A DNA stretch of 33,601 nucleotides from Bacteroidota bacterium (GTDB taxonomy: Bacteria > Bacteroidota > Bacteroidia > Bacteroidales > GCA-2748055): NCBI GenBank assembly GCA_024244665.1, contig JAAEOI010000023.1, forward strand, positions 1 through 33,601. The letters run 5' to 3'. The first letter of the stretch is position 1. Every line of letters begins with the position of its first letter. Both the position numbers and the translations under genes were made by a program. The notes beneath the pieces are model-generated. The model was given only the letters and a program-made list of their open reading frames with translations. It searched no databases and was not told the origin of the DNA. Shown one piece after another: positions 7,836 through 16,423 of this stretch.

Positions 7836-9287
7836 CTACCTCCTGTCGGGGTGCTTCCCCCACTCGTATCTTTTAGACGGGTCAAAGTCCGGATTAGGAA
7901 CCGGCATGGCTGCGTTGGTTTCCTTTTGCCATTTTTTCAGAACGGTTTTCATCTCCTCCAGCTTTTCAGGATAGCTGTATTTCAGGTCAGTCATCTCATT
8001 TACATCGTAAATCAGGTTGTAGAGATCAAACTCCCCCGAAACAAGGTTTTCCACGATCTTCCAATCTCCTTTTCTCACAGCCGACATGGGTTGCTCGTGG
8101 TGATAAACCGGGTAGTGATTGAAGACTTCACGCTCTGGATCGAAGCTTTTCCCCGTTAGTGCCGGAACCATGGAGAATCCATCAAGCACCTGTTTTTTTG
8201 GTTTTTTACCACCGGCCAGCTCCAGAAATGTGGGATAGAAGTCCACACTGGAGATAAGCGCATCCGATGTGGATGCCGGCTTCACCTTCCCGGGCCATCT
8301 TACAATCAAAGGAACACGAATTCCCCCCTCATACAGGGTGCCTTTTCCTGCCCGCAGAGGTGCATTGGTGGTGGCGATATACTGCAATGGATGTCCTTCA
8401 GGATAGACATCCACACTTTCGCCACCCAGCAAAGGTATGTTATCAAAGCGGTTGTCCACACCGCCGTTATCCGAAAAGAAAATAAAGAGTGTATTGTCGG
8501 CCAGACCCATCTTATCAATGGTATTCATGATGGTACCCACACTCTGGTCCACATGCTCAATCATTGCTGCATATACGGCATTGCAGGCATAATCCGGATC
8601 TGCCTCTTTTTCCAGGTATTTATTAATGATATCCCTGTCAGCATCCAACTGTACATGTACGTCGTAATGAGAGATGAACAGGAAGAATGGTTCCTCTTTG
8701 TTCTCTTTGATGAAATCGACTCCCATATCGGTAAGGGTCTCGCTCAGTCTTTTAGTTTCTGGTGATTTGTACTCTGGTCTGAATACAGGCTTGTAAAAGC
8801 CACCCCCTGCATACATGTGGGCCTTATCATATCCCCGTGCACCGGGTAAATGTTTGGCATCATTACCCAGGTGCCATTTGCCAAAATAGCCTGTCTTATA
8901 ACCGGCTGCCTGCATGGCATCCCCAATAGTGGAGATATCATCCGGCAAATGTTGTACTTTATGAACCGGAACCCTTACCTCTTCGAAGGGACGCCAGTGA
9001 CCGGTAATAAAATCAAATATCCCCACCCTTGCAGGGTATTGTCCCGATTGAATGCTGGCTCTTGTGGGAGAGCATACCGGAGCGGCGTAGGCCTGGTTAA
9101 ACTGGATTCCCTGTGAAGCCAGCTTATCGATGTTTGGTGCTTCGTTAAAGGGGTTGCCATAAACAGGCAAATCTCTTCCACCCAGGTCGTCGGCCATGAT
9201 CAGGACGATGTTGGGACGGTCTTGCGCCATGCTGGTGAATGAGAAGAGCAAAATATGCAATAGTGAGATTATCAGTATCTTTTTCAT
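7836..9287 (-). CDS. Secreted sulfatase, formylglycine-dependent (type S1)
   Basis: A 483-residue arylsulfatase-family enzyme that would hydrolyse sulfate esters, probably on a glycan. Residues 1-21 are a signal peptide ending TSMAQ. The calcium-binding Asp pair lies in LIMADDLGG (Asp33, Asp34). The formylglycine signature is CSPTRASIQSG with Cys72 as the residue to be oxidised. GYKTGYFGKWHLG, the FSDNGG metal-binding motif and GKGTLYEGGIRVPLIVRWPG are further family hallmarks. The C-terminal subdomain is normal (AVRKGDWKIVE, FDLYNLIYDVNE). A formylglycine-generating or anaerobic maturase is not in the window. The gene is last in the minus-strand series, 57 bases after the small secreted protein. 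The specific sulfatase subfamily and substrate cannot be decided from sequence by eye. Confidence 0.92.
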   Translation of the reverse strand: MKKILIISLLHILLFSFTSMAQDRPNIVLIMADDLGGRDLPVYGNPFNEAPNIDKLASQGIQFNQAYAAPVCSPTRASIQSGQYPARVGIFDFITGHWRPFEEVRVPVHKVQHLPDDISTIGDAMQAAGYKTGYFGKWHLGNDAKHLPGARGYDKAHMYAGGGFYKPVFRPEYKSPETKRLSETLTDMGVDFIKENKEEPFFLFISHYDVHVQLDADRDIINKYLEKEADPDYACNAVYAAMIEHVDQSVGTIMNTIDKMGLADNTLFIFFSDNGGVDNRFDNIPLLGGESVDVYPEGHPLQYIATTNAPLRAGKGTLYEGGIRVPLIVRWPGKVKPASTSDALISSVDFYPTFLELAGGKKPKKQVLDGFSMVPALTGKSFDPEREVFNHYPVYHHEQPMSAVRKGDWKIVENLVSGEFDLYNLIYDVNEMTDLKYSYPEKLEEMKTVLKKWQKETNAAMPVPNPDFDPSKRYEWGKHPDRR

Positions 9288-9344
9288 AGCGTTATATTTA
9301 TTTGGTTTGTTTTACGGGGTTAATTCCGGGATTGGATCTGGGTC

Positions 9345-9698
9345 CTAGGGCAAAACTTCATTTTGGATGAATACTTCGATGGTGTATGTGCCGGCTGACA
9401 GATTTTCAATGTAAAAGTAACTTTCATTTTCAGAATCAAGCTCTCTTTTTCTGCTATTTACCTTTACCTTGATTTTGCTCCCGGCAATATCCTTGGGAAT
9501 TCCGATCCGCCCTGTGGTTCCTTCCGGGGCATCCTGGTTTTTTACCTCTCCGTGGGATTCATGAACCCCCACTGCAAAGCACTGTTTTGAGGGAGGGGTG
9601 AGGATGTAATCCTGCCACTTATCTGACTGTCCGTGGAGTGAGGGAAATACGTGGGACAGAACTGCAATGCTGAGTATAAATCTGAAATATCTTACCAT
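9345..9698 (-). CDS. Small secreted protein of unknown function
   Basis: A 117-residue exported protein. The reading frame is open further upstream to 9800, but the first convincing start is the ATG at 9698, which gives a clean signal peptide (MVRYFRFILSIAVLSHVFPSLHG, cleavage before QSDK). This also removes an overlap with the preceding SusD gene. The mature part of about 94 residues is rich in beta-strand sequence, and its end resembles small Ig-like or carboxypeptidase-regulatory folds (ESYFYIENLSAGTYTIEVF). No sorting domain or lipobox is present, so it is probably periplasmic. It sits between SusD and the sulfatase in the same direction, so it is likely co-expressed with them. I do not recognise a family. 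Confidence 0.7.
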   Translation of the reverse strand: MVRYFRFILSIAVLSHVFPSLHGQSDKWQDYILTPPSKQCFAVGVHESHGEVKNQDAPEGTTGRIGIPKDIAGSKIKVKVNSRKRELDSENESYFYIENLSAGTYTIEVFIQNEVLP

Positions 9699-9768
9699 TT
9701 TGAGTGTATTGTAATTAAAGAGTAGTGAGGCAGACACCCGTCGGGAGAGGCGTCCATTCTCATTTAAT

Positions 9769-11685
9769 TTACCAGGGATGGATGTACCAGTTGTACTCAT
9801 CCATAAGGAGCTGCCTGATCTGTTCGGCTTTGGCCCCGCTGAATTTTGCAGCTACCCTGTCCGCCAGGTAGGAGGGATCCTCCCTGCGTTTTGCCAGTCG
9901 GATCAGGTCGTAAAACCGTTCTCCTTCGAAAGCGATCTCCCTTGCCTTTTCGTCCAGCATCTGGTCTTCCAGGTACCTCCTTTTGGCCTCCAGGTTGTCG
10001 GTATAGTCCAGATACCCGGTAATCTCATTGGTATACGGATCGTTCGTATAAATGATATTGCCCAGCTGTATGGCATCGTATCCCCTGCCAAATCCAACCC
10101 TTCCCCTGATGCCTTGCTGCCTGGAATGTGAACCCTGATAGTTGCCATTGTTCAATATGCTCAGGCTTGTGGTGGTTTCTCCCCGGTAATCGTTTTCACC
10201 CTGTTTGAAGACTCCACGCGCCGTTAATTCTGCATAGTAAAGGTGGATGCCTGCAGCCCGGTAGATAGGAAAAAAGGCATCCCGGTCAAACTCATTCCGG
10301 CCAAGGGTGTATTTGTATACAACGGTATCTACCCCCTCCATAATATCCTTCACGAGCCTGGTTTCACCCTGTCTTTTGAATTCAAGCATCTCCTGGACAG
10401 TTTCCAACTCAAGGATATATCCGTTTTTGACATATACATAAGAAGCACCGTATCCCCGGCCAAAATCACCTGGCATTCCAACTTCTTCCATTATGGTTTG
10501 GTCAGGATTGGCTTTGATATCTATCTGAGATGCTTTCCAGATTGCTTCCCAGTTTTCAATAGCCAAATGAGTTGGTTTCAGCATATACCGGTTGGGTTCG
10601 GCAATGGAAAAGTAGTTCTGAAGTTTGTTCTGTTGCCGGTAAGCCTTGCCGAACCAGATGGTAAGAATATGCTCATTCAGATCAAGTCCGGTGAACATAT
10701 TCTTCCATGATGAATGTGAGAAATTACCATACCTGTCGTATACCGCTCCGAACCTGGTGTCAAGGCCATACCGAACATAGAAACCGGTTGAACCCGTGCT
10801 ATTCTCATGGAAATAGAGGACCTGGTCAAAATACCTCCTTGCTTCCCAGAGATTACCCTCGTGCAGGTACATTTGCCCCATCAGGCAGGCCTTCGCGATA
10901 TTAGTCCAGATAGTTAAATCCCAGGTCTTGTCATCGTTCTCGAGCCAGTGAATTACCCCAACTTCCCTCACACGTTCATTGATCTGTGTTGTAAATGTGT
11001 CAATGACAGCATTCAGGTCCAGAAATGCCCGGTCAAGTTGAACAGTGTCCATATAAATGGTGTCGTTATTATACCCGTCAGGGTTAAAGATGATTTTGAC
11101 CGTATCGATCACTGTGAACCCTGTGTTTACATATTCTTCGATGGATTCGGCAGATGTCAGCTCGGGCCATATATAAGGCACCTCCTGGAATATCCTGACA
11201 GCATTAAAATAGGCCCAGGCACGCATACAGATTACCTCACCGTAGAGTCTGGTATAGGGAGTGATCTCAGCCTCCGGAACCAGCACCTCCGGATGTTCGG
11301 TCTCAAGTTGACCGGCCAGCTTATTGCATGCTCCGATTAGCCTGTAAAAAGGGATAGGGGAACCGTAACTATTGTCTGGATTGATATTGAAATTGTACAC
11401 CTCCAGGAGTTCGGGGTTAGCATTTTCGGTCACTTCGAGCAGATCAGCCCTTAATTCACCAAGGATGACTATCTGGTCTGTGAGATCCTGTTGCAGCTTA
11501 TACAATCCAAGTCCGGATGCACGGTATTCATTCCAGTCGTTGAATGCTTCGCCATAATCCAGTACCATTTCCTGCTCGGGTTCGAAAAAGGATTCACAGG
11601 AGACAAGCAATCCGGCCAATATGATCATGACGGCATAAATGCTGTTACGACAGGATAAACGGTATTTCTTCAAGCTCAGTTTCAT
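9769..11685 (-). CDS. SusD/RagB-family outer-membrane lipoprotein (second pair)
   Basis: A 638-residue SusD-type glycan-capturing lipoprotein, longer than the usual 500-600. It has a lipoprotein signal with Cys30 (LLVSC), the opening SFFEPEQEMVLDYGEAF, the TPR-like segment (LYGEVICMRAWAYFNAVRIFQEVPYIWPE, about 145-175), and a C-terminal region with YYAELTARG and EKAREIAFEGERFYDLIRLAKRRED (about 585-610), the family signature for the last helices. In the classical model SusD is the lid on the SusC barrel. The gene starts five bases after the upstream SusC stop, so the two should be made together. A stem-loop without a T-tract lies downstream at 9733-9754. Confidence 0.93.
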   Translation of the reverse strand: MKLSLKKYRLSCRNSIYAVMIILAGLLVSCESFFEPEQEMVLDYGEAFNDWNEYRASGLGLYKLQQDLTDQIVILGELRADLLEVTENANPELLEVYNFNINPDNSYGSPIPFYRLIGACNKLAGQLETEHPEVLVPEAEITPYTRLYGEVICMRAWAYFNAVRIFQEVPYIWPELTSAESIEEYVNTGFTVIDTVKIIFNPDGYNNDTIYMDTVQLDRAFLDLNAVIDTFTTQINERVREVGVIHWLENDDKTWDLTIWTNIAKACLMGQMYLHEGNLWEARRYFDQVLYFHENSTGSTGFYVRYGLDTRFGAVYDRYGNFSHSSWKNMFTGLDLNEHILTIWFGKAYRQQNKLQNYFSIAEPNRYMLKPTHLAIENWEAIWKASQIDIKANPDQTIMEEVGMPGDFGRGYGASYVYVKNGYILELETVQEMLEFKRQGETRLVKDIMEGVDTVVYKYTLGRNEFDRDAFFPIYRAAGIHLYYAELTARGVFKQGENDYRGETTTSLSILNNGNYQGSHSRQQGIRGRVGFGRGYDAIQLGNIIYTNDPYTNEITGYLDYTDNLEAKRRYLEDQMLDEKAREIAFEGERFYDLIRLAKRREDPSYLADRVAAKFSGAKAEQIRQLLMDEYNWYIHPW

Positions 11686-11690
11686 AATTC

Positions 11691-14600
11691 TTACAGTCCC
11701 ATTTTAAAGCCCAGCATCACTCTAGGTGTATGCGGTGTCATTCCGTAATCGATCCCCTGTTCCATGTTATGATATGAAAAACTGAACTCGGGATCGTATC
11801 CAAGGTATTTCGAAAATGTCCAGAGATTGCTGGCCGAGGCAAATATTTCAGCATTCCTCAGGAAGAGGACTTTGCTGTCAATCCGGTAGGAGATTCTCAG
11901 GTTCTTTAACCGGATATAGCTGCAATCCTCGATCCATCTGGTCGAAAAGTCCGTATTCCCTACCGGATCTCCCCATAATGCACGGGGGGTGTTTGTCTGA
12001 TGTCCCTCATACTGCCACCTGTTGAGCGTATGGGCACTTTGATTTGAAAGATCAGACATTTTTTCATTCTGCGATCTCAGGTAGTTAAAAACTTCATGTC
12101 CGGTTACAAACTGCAGCAAGGCTCCTATACTCCACCTTTTCCAGCGCAGGGTGGTATATATCCCACCGAACAGTTCAGGTGCAGGAGATCCTATAATGGT
12201 CCGGTCGTATTGATCGATCTTCCCGTCAGGCTGACCGGTACGTTCGCTAAGAACCGGATCCCATCCGTCTATATCCCTGAAGATGGCATCACCTGCCCTA
12301 AAAGGAATCCCTGACTCATTAACCAGGCCGGCCTCAGCTGCCGCTTCACTGTTCTCGTAAACGCCTTCATAGATATAGCCGTAAAAGCTTTGCAGTTCTT
12401 CCCCTGTTTTTGAGATAAACTGACCTCCTTTGAATGGAGTGATAAGCTGGCCATTGGTAATGGAAAGGACTTCATTCTGTGAGGAGGATATATTGAACCC
12501 CGCATCCCAGCTGATCCTTTCTCCGGATATCAATCTGAAATTTCCGCTCAACTCCCATCCCTGGTTCAGAAGTTCTCCATCATTGGCAGCAGCGAAGGTA
12601 AATCCGGTATACGTTTCGACCGGTTTAAACACCAGCATATGTTCGGTATTGGTTCGATACAGGTCTGCAGAAAGACCGACCCGCCCGCCCAGGAGGGTGA
12701 GGTCGAAGCCCGGATTCAGCTGATAGCTGGTCTCATAACGCAGGGACTGGTTGATCAGGTTACCCGGGATAATCCCAGTAGTTTCCCTGAAAAGTACCGA
12801 AGTGTAATACCTGCGGGCGCTTGCACTTCCGATGTCATCATTACCTGCACTTCCCCAGGTGATCCTAAGTTTGGCATCTTCAATCCAGGAAATACATTTC
12901 AGGAATCTTTCCCCGGAGATTCTCCATGCTGCTCCAAGGGAATAGAATAGTCCCACCGGAACATCGTTGAGGTAGTAGATCCCCTCAAAGCCTGTCGACT
13001 TTTCCTGGCCGGTTTTGCTGGAGAATTCGTTGTTGATACTGGCCTGAAAGAGATAGCGGTCCGATCGGGCATAGGCTGCATGTCCATACAGTGACATCCG
13101 GTTCCATCGTTCATTCCAACCTCCTAATTCATTAAGGTATGTTGTACCGCTTTGAAGAGAAGTATATTCATCGTTTTCATTTGCATTTTTTGATATGGCC
13201 CAGTCCTCTTCTTTCCGGTTCGTATTGAAACTCATTCCTGCTGTAAGATCTATCTCATTTTTTACACCTGGTTTCACGGAATATTTAAGGTAATTATTGT
13301 TATAGATTGAGAAATAAAGGTTTCTCATACTTCTGGACAGGTTATAAACTTCGCCGTCGTAAAACAATTCCATTCCATAGCTGGGAATGAAGTTATCCTC
13401 TTCGGATGCGAGGTAGTTCAGTCCCACCAGGCTGTTCCATTTCAGATTTTCGCTAAAATCTCCTTCCACCCGGAATGAAGTAATGAAACGGGTGGACTGA
13501 AGTTCTGCCAAAATATCATTAATGACCACGGAGGGATTACTCACCCCAAGCTCATCAATATCATCGAAGATCTTCAGTCTGGCTCCCACATTATCATAAG
13601 CAAATGGGTTGAGCAGGGGAGATTTATGCAGGGAGGTCAATACCGGACTCGTTTGATATACACGGGATGATTCTTTCAGCTTTGATCCTGTATTGGTAAG
13701 GTTGGATGTCACATACATGCGAAGCCATTTGAAGATGGTAAATGTCCCGATAAGGCGGATATTGAACCGGTCAAAACCGGAGTTTTTAATGGTGCCGGTG
13801 TGGTTAAGATATCCAACCGATAAACCGTATCTTGTGATCTCGTCACCTCCTTTAACTCTGAGGTATGCATCGTACAGAAGGCCGTTATTGAATACCTCAT
13901 TCTGCCATTTTGTGTCATGGTTATACCTGTAGTACCCATCCTGGGGTTCCGCCAAATAAAGTCCCGGATAGGTCTCAGGGGCATTCTCCTCGTACATTCC
14001 GGAAGAGAGAAGCACCTCGTTGGCAAGACTGCGGTATTGAAGAGAATTAAGCTGTGGAATTTGCGGCGGGGCGAGAACCATTCCTGTACGCAGACCAACA
14101 TCAATTGTGGTACGCAGCTCAGTTGGTTTCAGTGTCTCGATCAGAACTATACCATTGGATCCCCTCATACCATACAGGGAACCGCTTGCGAAATCCTTAT
14201 AAATGCTGATACTGGTTATATCATTGGGATCAACAGATGACAGGGGATTGTATGCGTGACCGTCAAGATGATAGTTGAGCATGCCGCCGTCCTCAATAGG
14301 TACTCCATCCAGAATGTATAATGGCTGGTTGGTAGTTTGCATGGATTTCAGTCCCCTTATATAAGAAGTAACCCCGCTTCCGGGCATACCTGAATGACCG
14401 GTGCTGAATAAGCCTGCCATAAGTCCCGTTGTTTTTTGATCCATATTCTGATCCGGGCGGTAGACCATTAGTCCGGGTTCCACAATATTTACAGGATAGA
14501 TGAGATTTTTTTGTTTAGCCGGACCAAACGGGGTCTGCACAAGGTCATGAATGGATTCGAGATCGACCGGGGTAAGAAAGACTGAGAGAGTACTTCTTCC

Positions 14601-14903
14601 ATTCTGAAATATCCTTGCCTGCTTGTATTGATCCGGAGGTACAATCAGAAGCCAGGATTCCAGGGATTTCGACTGGAGTGTAAAATGGCCGGATGAGTCC
14701 GAGACTGCAGGTACATCAAGTGCTCCCTCAACACTGATGGTAACCCCGGCGACCGGGTCTCCATCCATACCCATTACCTGTCCGCTTGAAGTATAGGCAG
14801 AGTCTGCCGTATAGATTTCGGCAGTGTCCTGGGAAAACCCGTTTATCTGGCCCGCCATCAGGAGGATCCAGGATAAAAAGCGTATATGTTTTGAAATCGA
14901 CAC
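11691..14903 (-). CDS. SusC/RagA-family TonB-dependent transporter, diverged (second pair)
   Basis: A 1070-residue outer-membrane transporter. The start is a GTG at 14903 whose G is also the last base of the TAG of the upstream FAS1 gene. No closer ATG keeps the signal peptide (SISKHIRFLSWILLMAGQINGFSQ). An N-terminal carboxypeptidase-regulatory-like domain (about 38-112) is followed by a plug with YIRGLKSMQTTNQPLYILDGVPIEDGG, NDITSISIYKDFASGSLYGMRGSNGIVLIET, then a long beta-barrel. The region where SusC proteins normally carry the DEVVVVGYGTQ TonB box reads HDLVQTPFGPAKQKNL, so it is strongly diverged. The chain ends MLGFKMGL, without the usual terminal Phe. Translation is probably coupled to the FAS1 lipoprotein before it. 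Transport substrate unknown. Confidence 0.93.
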   Translation of the reverse strand: MSISKHIRFLSWILLMAGQINGFSQDTAEIYTADSAYTSSGQVMGMDGDPVAGVTISVEGALDVPAVSDSSGHFTLQSKSLESWLLIVPPDQYKQARIFQNGRSTLSVFLTPVDLESIHDLVQTPFGPAKQKNLIYPVNIVEPGLMVYRPDQNMDQKTTGLMAGLFSTGHSGMPGSGVTSYIRGLKSMQTTNQPLYILDGVPIEDGGMLNYHLDGHAYNPLSSVDPNDITSISIYKDFASGSLYGMRGSNGIVLIETLKPTELRTTIDVGLRTGMVLAPPQIPQLNSLQYRSLANEVLLSSGMYEENAPETYPGLYLAEPQDGYYRYNHDTKWQNEVFNNGLLYDAYLRVKGGDEITRYGLSVGYLNHTGTIKNSGFDRFNIRLIGTFTIFKWLRMYVTSNLTNTGSKLKESSRVYQTSPVLTSLHKSPLLNPFAYDNVGARLKIFDDIDELGVSNPSVVINDILAELQSTRFITSFRVEGDFSENLKWNSLVGLNYLASEEDNFIPSYGMELFYDGEVYNLSRSMRNLYFSIYNNNYLKYSVKPGVKNEIDLTAGMSFNTNRKEEDWAISKNANENDEYTSLQSGTTYLNELGGWNERWNRMSLYGHAAYARSDRYLFQASINNEFSSKTGQEKSTGFEGIYYLNDVPVGLFYSLGAAWRISGERFLKCISWIEDAKLRITWGSAGNDDIGSASARRYYTSVLFRETTGIIPGNLINQSLRYETSYQLNPGFDLTLLGGRVGLSADLYRTNTEHMLVFKPVETYTGFTFAAANDGELLNQGWELSGNFRLISGERISWDAGFNISSSQNEVLSITNGQLITPFKGGQFISKTGEELQSFYGYIYEGVYENSEAAAEAGLVNESGIPFRAGDAIFRDIDGWDPVLSERTGQPDGKIDQYDRTIIGSPAPELFGGIYTTLRWKRWSIGALLQFVTGHEVFNYLRSQNEKMSDLSNQSAHTLNRWQYEGHQTNTPRALWGDPVGNTDFSTRWIEDCSYIRLKNLRISYRIDSKVLFLRNAEIFASASNLWTFSKYLGYDPEFSFSYHNMEQGIDYGMTPHTPRVMLGFKMGL

Positions 14904-16423
14904 TAGATTGCAGGTATAAGTTTAACATAATCGATATTCAGCCCGTTGTTTTCCTCGCGTCCGGGACCGAGGTACACAAACCTGATTTTTACATCACCGA
15001 ACTCGGTCAGATTATCAACCCAGAAATCTTTCCTGTTAAATCCATTCTCAGGCCGGAAGTATTCTCCGGTGACACTCTGCACAGTTGATCTGAATTTATT
15101 GGAATCGAACTCGCCGATATATATATCGTTGACATAGATGGCAAACAGGCCTGAGGGCCTGGAATTGGAGCTCCAAATGAGCCTGTATCGCATAGGGAGG
15201 ACATTCTTAATGGTGAATTCCATTGAGAACTCACCGGTGAATCCCCTTGAGAAGGGTGCCAGCAGGACAGCCCCGTTGGATGCCGTAGTTGACTCCAAAC
15301 CAATGGGGGATACATTGATCCCGGTAGTCAAAACTCCGTGTTTCCAGGTCCAGGTACCGATTCCCAATGTGTCTATAAGGGATTCTCCTTCAACCTGAAT
15401 GCCTCCCATGAAAAATGTACTGTCGATGGAAAACTCATGGTACAGATAGGTCTGCCCGTTACTGCATATAAATTTTGAATCGGGATCGATATTCATGTAG
15501 TCGATATCTACCGAGTCACCGGTTATGCTTTCAAGCCGGCCTTTCATAAGATCAGAGTAATCAAGCATACCTTCAAACATGGCTGTTTTCATTAATTCCG
15601 GCATCAATTCCTCCAGCTGCCATTTTTCCGAAATATTAGCACCCCCCCCCGGTGTGCCTATCACAGACGCCATCTGGTCGAGTGCAGATGTATACTGTTC
15701 CTGGGTAAAAAGCAGGAAGGTTGCATTTTTACTCCGGAATTCTTCTGATACAGGAAAATACTCCTGTTCAAATAGGTTTACACTTCCGAATATGGAATCA
15801 TAAATTGTATTTCCAGCCGGATCAAAACCAATGGGCGTGCTTAGTTCCATATCCAGGAAGATTGAGTCCCTTGAATCGATATACTTTTTGATAAAGGGAC
15901 TAAAACGCTCGGTGTATTCGTACATGTTTGGACGGGGGTATGCCGCCCCGGAGAGCTCATAGTATTTGCCATCAAGGTAAAGCGGGCTTGTGTACTGAAT
16001 GGGAACTCCGTCCATACTGAATTGATCACCATAAATCTCAAGCATTACAAATTTACCAGTCAGGGTCTGAAGCCTTCTTTTTTCCTGTACTATTCCAGGC
16101 AGGAAGAGTGTGGGGGATATATGGTATGAGATTACCTGTTCGGGATTATGTGCAGTATCGAGCATCTGGGCAAGTGCCTCATTGTCAGGGATAAATAATG
16201 TATGGGTGATGCCATTATTGAAAAGGCTGTCAAGTGAACCGGCCTCGACTGCATTAACGAAACCTGAAAACCTTGGTTCCTGTCTAACGGCATCCCAGAG
16301 CTTCATATTGACCCGGGCATCCTCCGCCTCATAATAGTTATTCCATGGATCGGTACAACCCAGGATCCCTGATAATAATACCAGGACAGGAATGATTATA
16401 TGCAGACCTCGCTTATGCATCAT
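14903..16423 (-). CDS. FAS1 (fasciclin) domain lipoprotein with jelly-roll-like C-terminus
   Basis: About 506 residues from the ATG at 16423, chosen because it gives an ATGA overlap with the previous gene's stop and a clean lipoprotein signal (MMHKRGLHIIIPVLVLLSGILGC, Cys23). The first FAS1 domain follows (LWDAVRQEPRFSGFVNAVEAGSLDSLF, HTLFIPDNEALAQML). A second FAS1-like region is partial (ATFLLFTQEQYTSALDQM, SKFICSNGQTYLYHEF). The last 150 residues look like a beta-sandwich of carbohydrate-binding type (MEFTIKNVLPMRYRLIW, FAIYVNDIYIGEF, VKIRFVYLGPGREENNGLNIDYVKLIP). FAS1 domains are adhesion modules; in PULs their role is poorly defined. The TAG stop shares its last base with the SusC GTG. 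A nine-G run lies in the coding strand around codon 258. Confidence 0.85.
   Translation of the reverse strand: MMHKRGLHIIIPVLVLLSGILGCTDPWNNYYEAEDARVNMKLWDAVRQEPRFSGFVNAVEAGSLDSLFNNGITHTLFIPDNEALAQMLDTAHNPEQVISYHISPTLFLPGIVQEKRRLQTLTGKFVMLEIYGDQFSMDGVPIQYTSPLYLDGKYYELSGAAYPRPNMYEYTERFSPFIKKYIDSRDSIFLDMELSTPIGFDPAGNTIYDSIFGSVNLFEQEYFPVSEEFRSKNATFLLFTQEQYTSALDQMASVIGTPGGGANISEKWQLEELMPELMKTAMFEGMLDYSDLMKGRLESITGDSVDIDYMNIDPDSKFICSNGQTYLYHEFSIDSTFFMGGIQVEGESLIDTLGIGTWTWKHGVLTTGINVSPIGLESTTASNGAVLLAPFSRGFTGEFSMEFTIKNVLPMRYRLIWSSNSRPSGLFAIYVNDIYIGEFDSNKFRSTVQSVTGEYFRPENGFNRKDFWVDNLTEFGDVKIRFVYLGPGREENNGLNIDYVKLIPAI
15642..15650 (-). repeat. Nine-base homopolymer (G9 on coding strand) in FAS1 gene
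   Basis: Nine C on the plus strand, nine G in the mRNA, coding the Pro-Gly-Gly-Gly of GTPGGGANISEK at about residues 256-263. A tract of this length can slip during replication. A one-base change would truncate this lipoprotein and probably lower expression of the coupled SusC and SusD downstream. The tract length should be read with care because homopolymers are also common sequencing errors. Confidence 0.75.

Noticed and set aside
7848..7861. GGGG/CCCC hairpin near the convergent ends of yoaP and the sulfatase
   Set aside because: It lies inside the sulfatase coding region and has no T-tract in either direction.
9733..9754. Stem-loop between the second SusD and the small secreted protein
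   Set aside because: It can form about six pairs including a wobble, but no T-tract follows on the minus strand, so it is not supported as a terminator.
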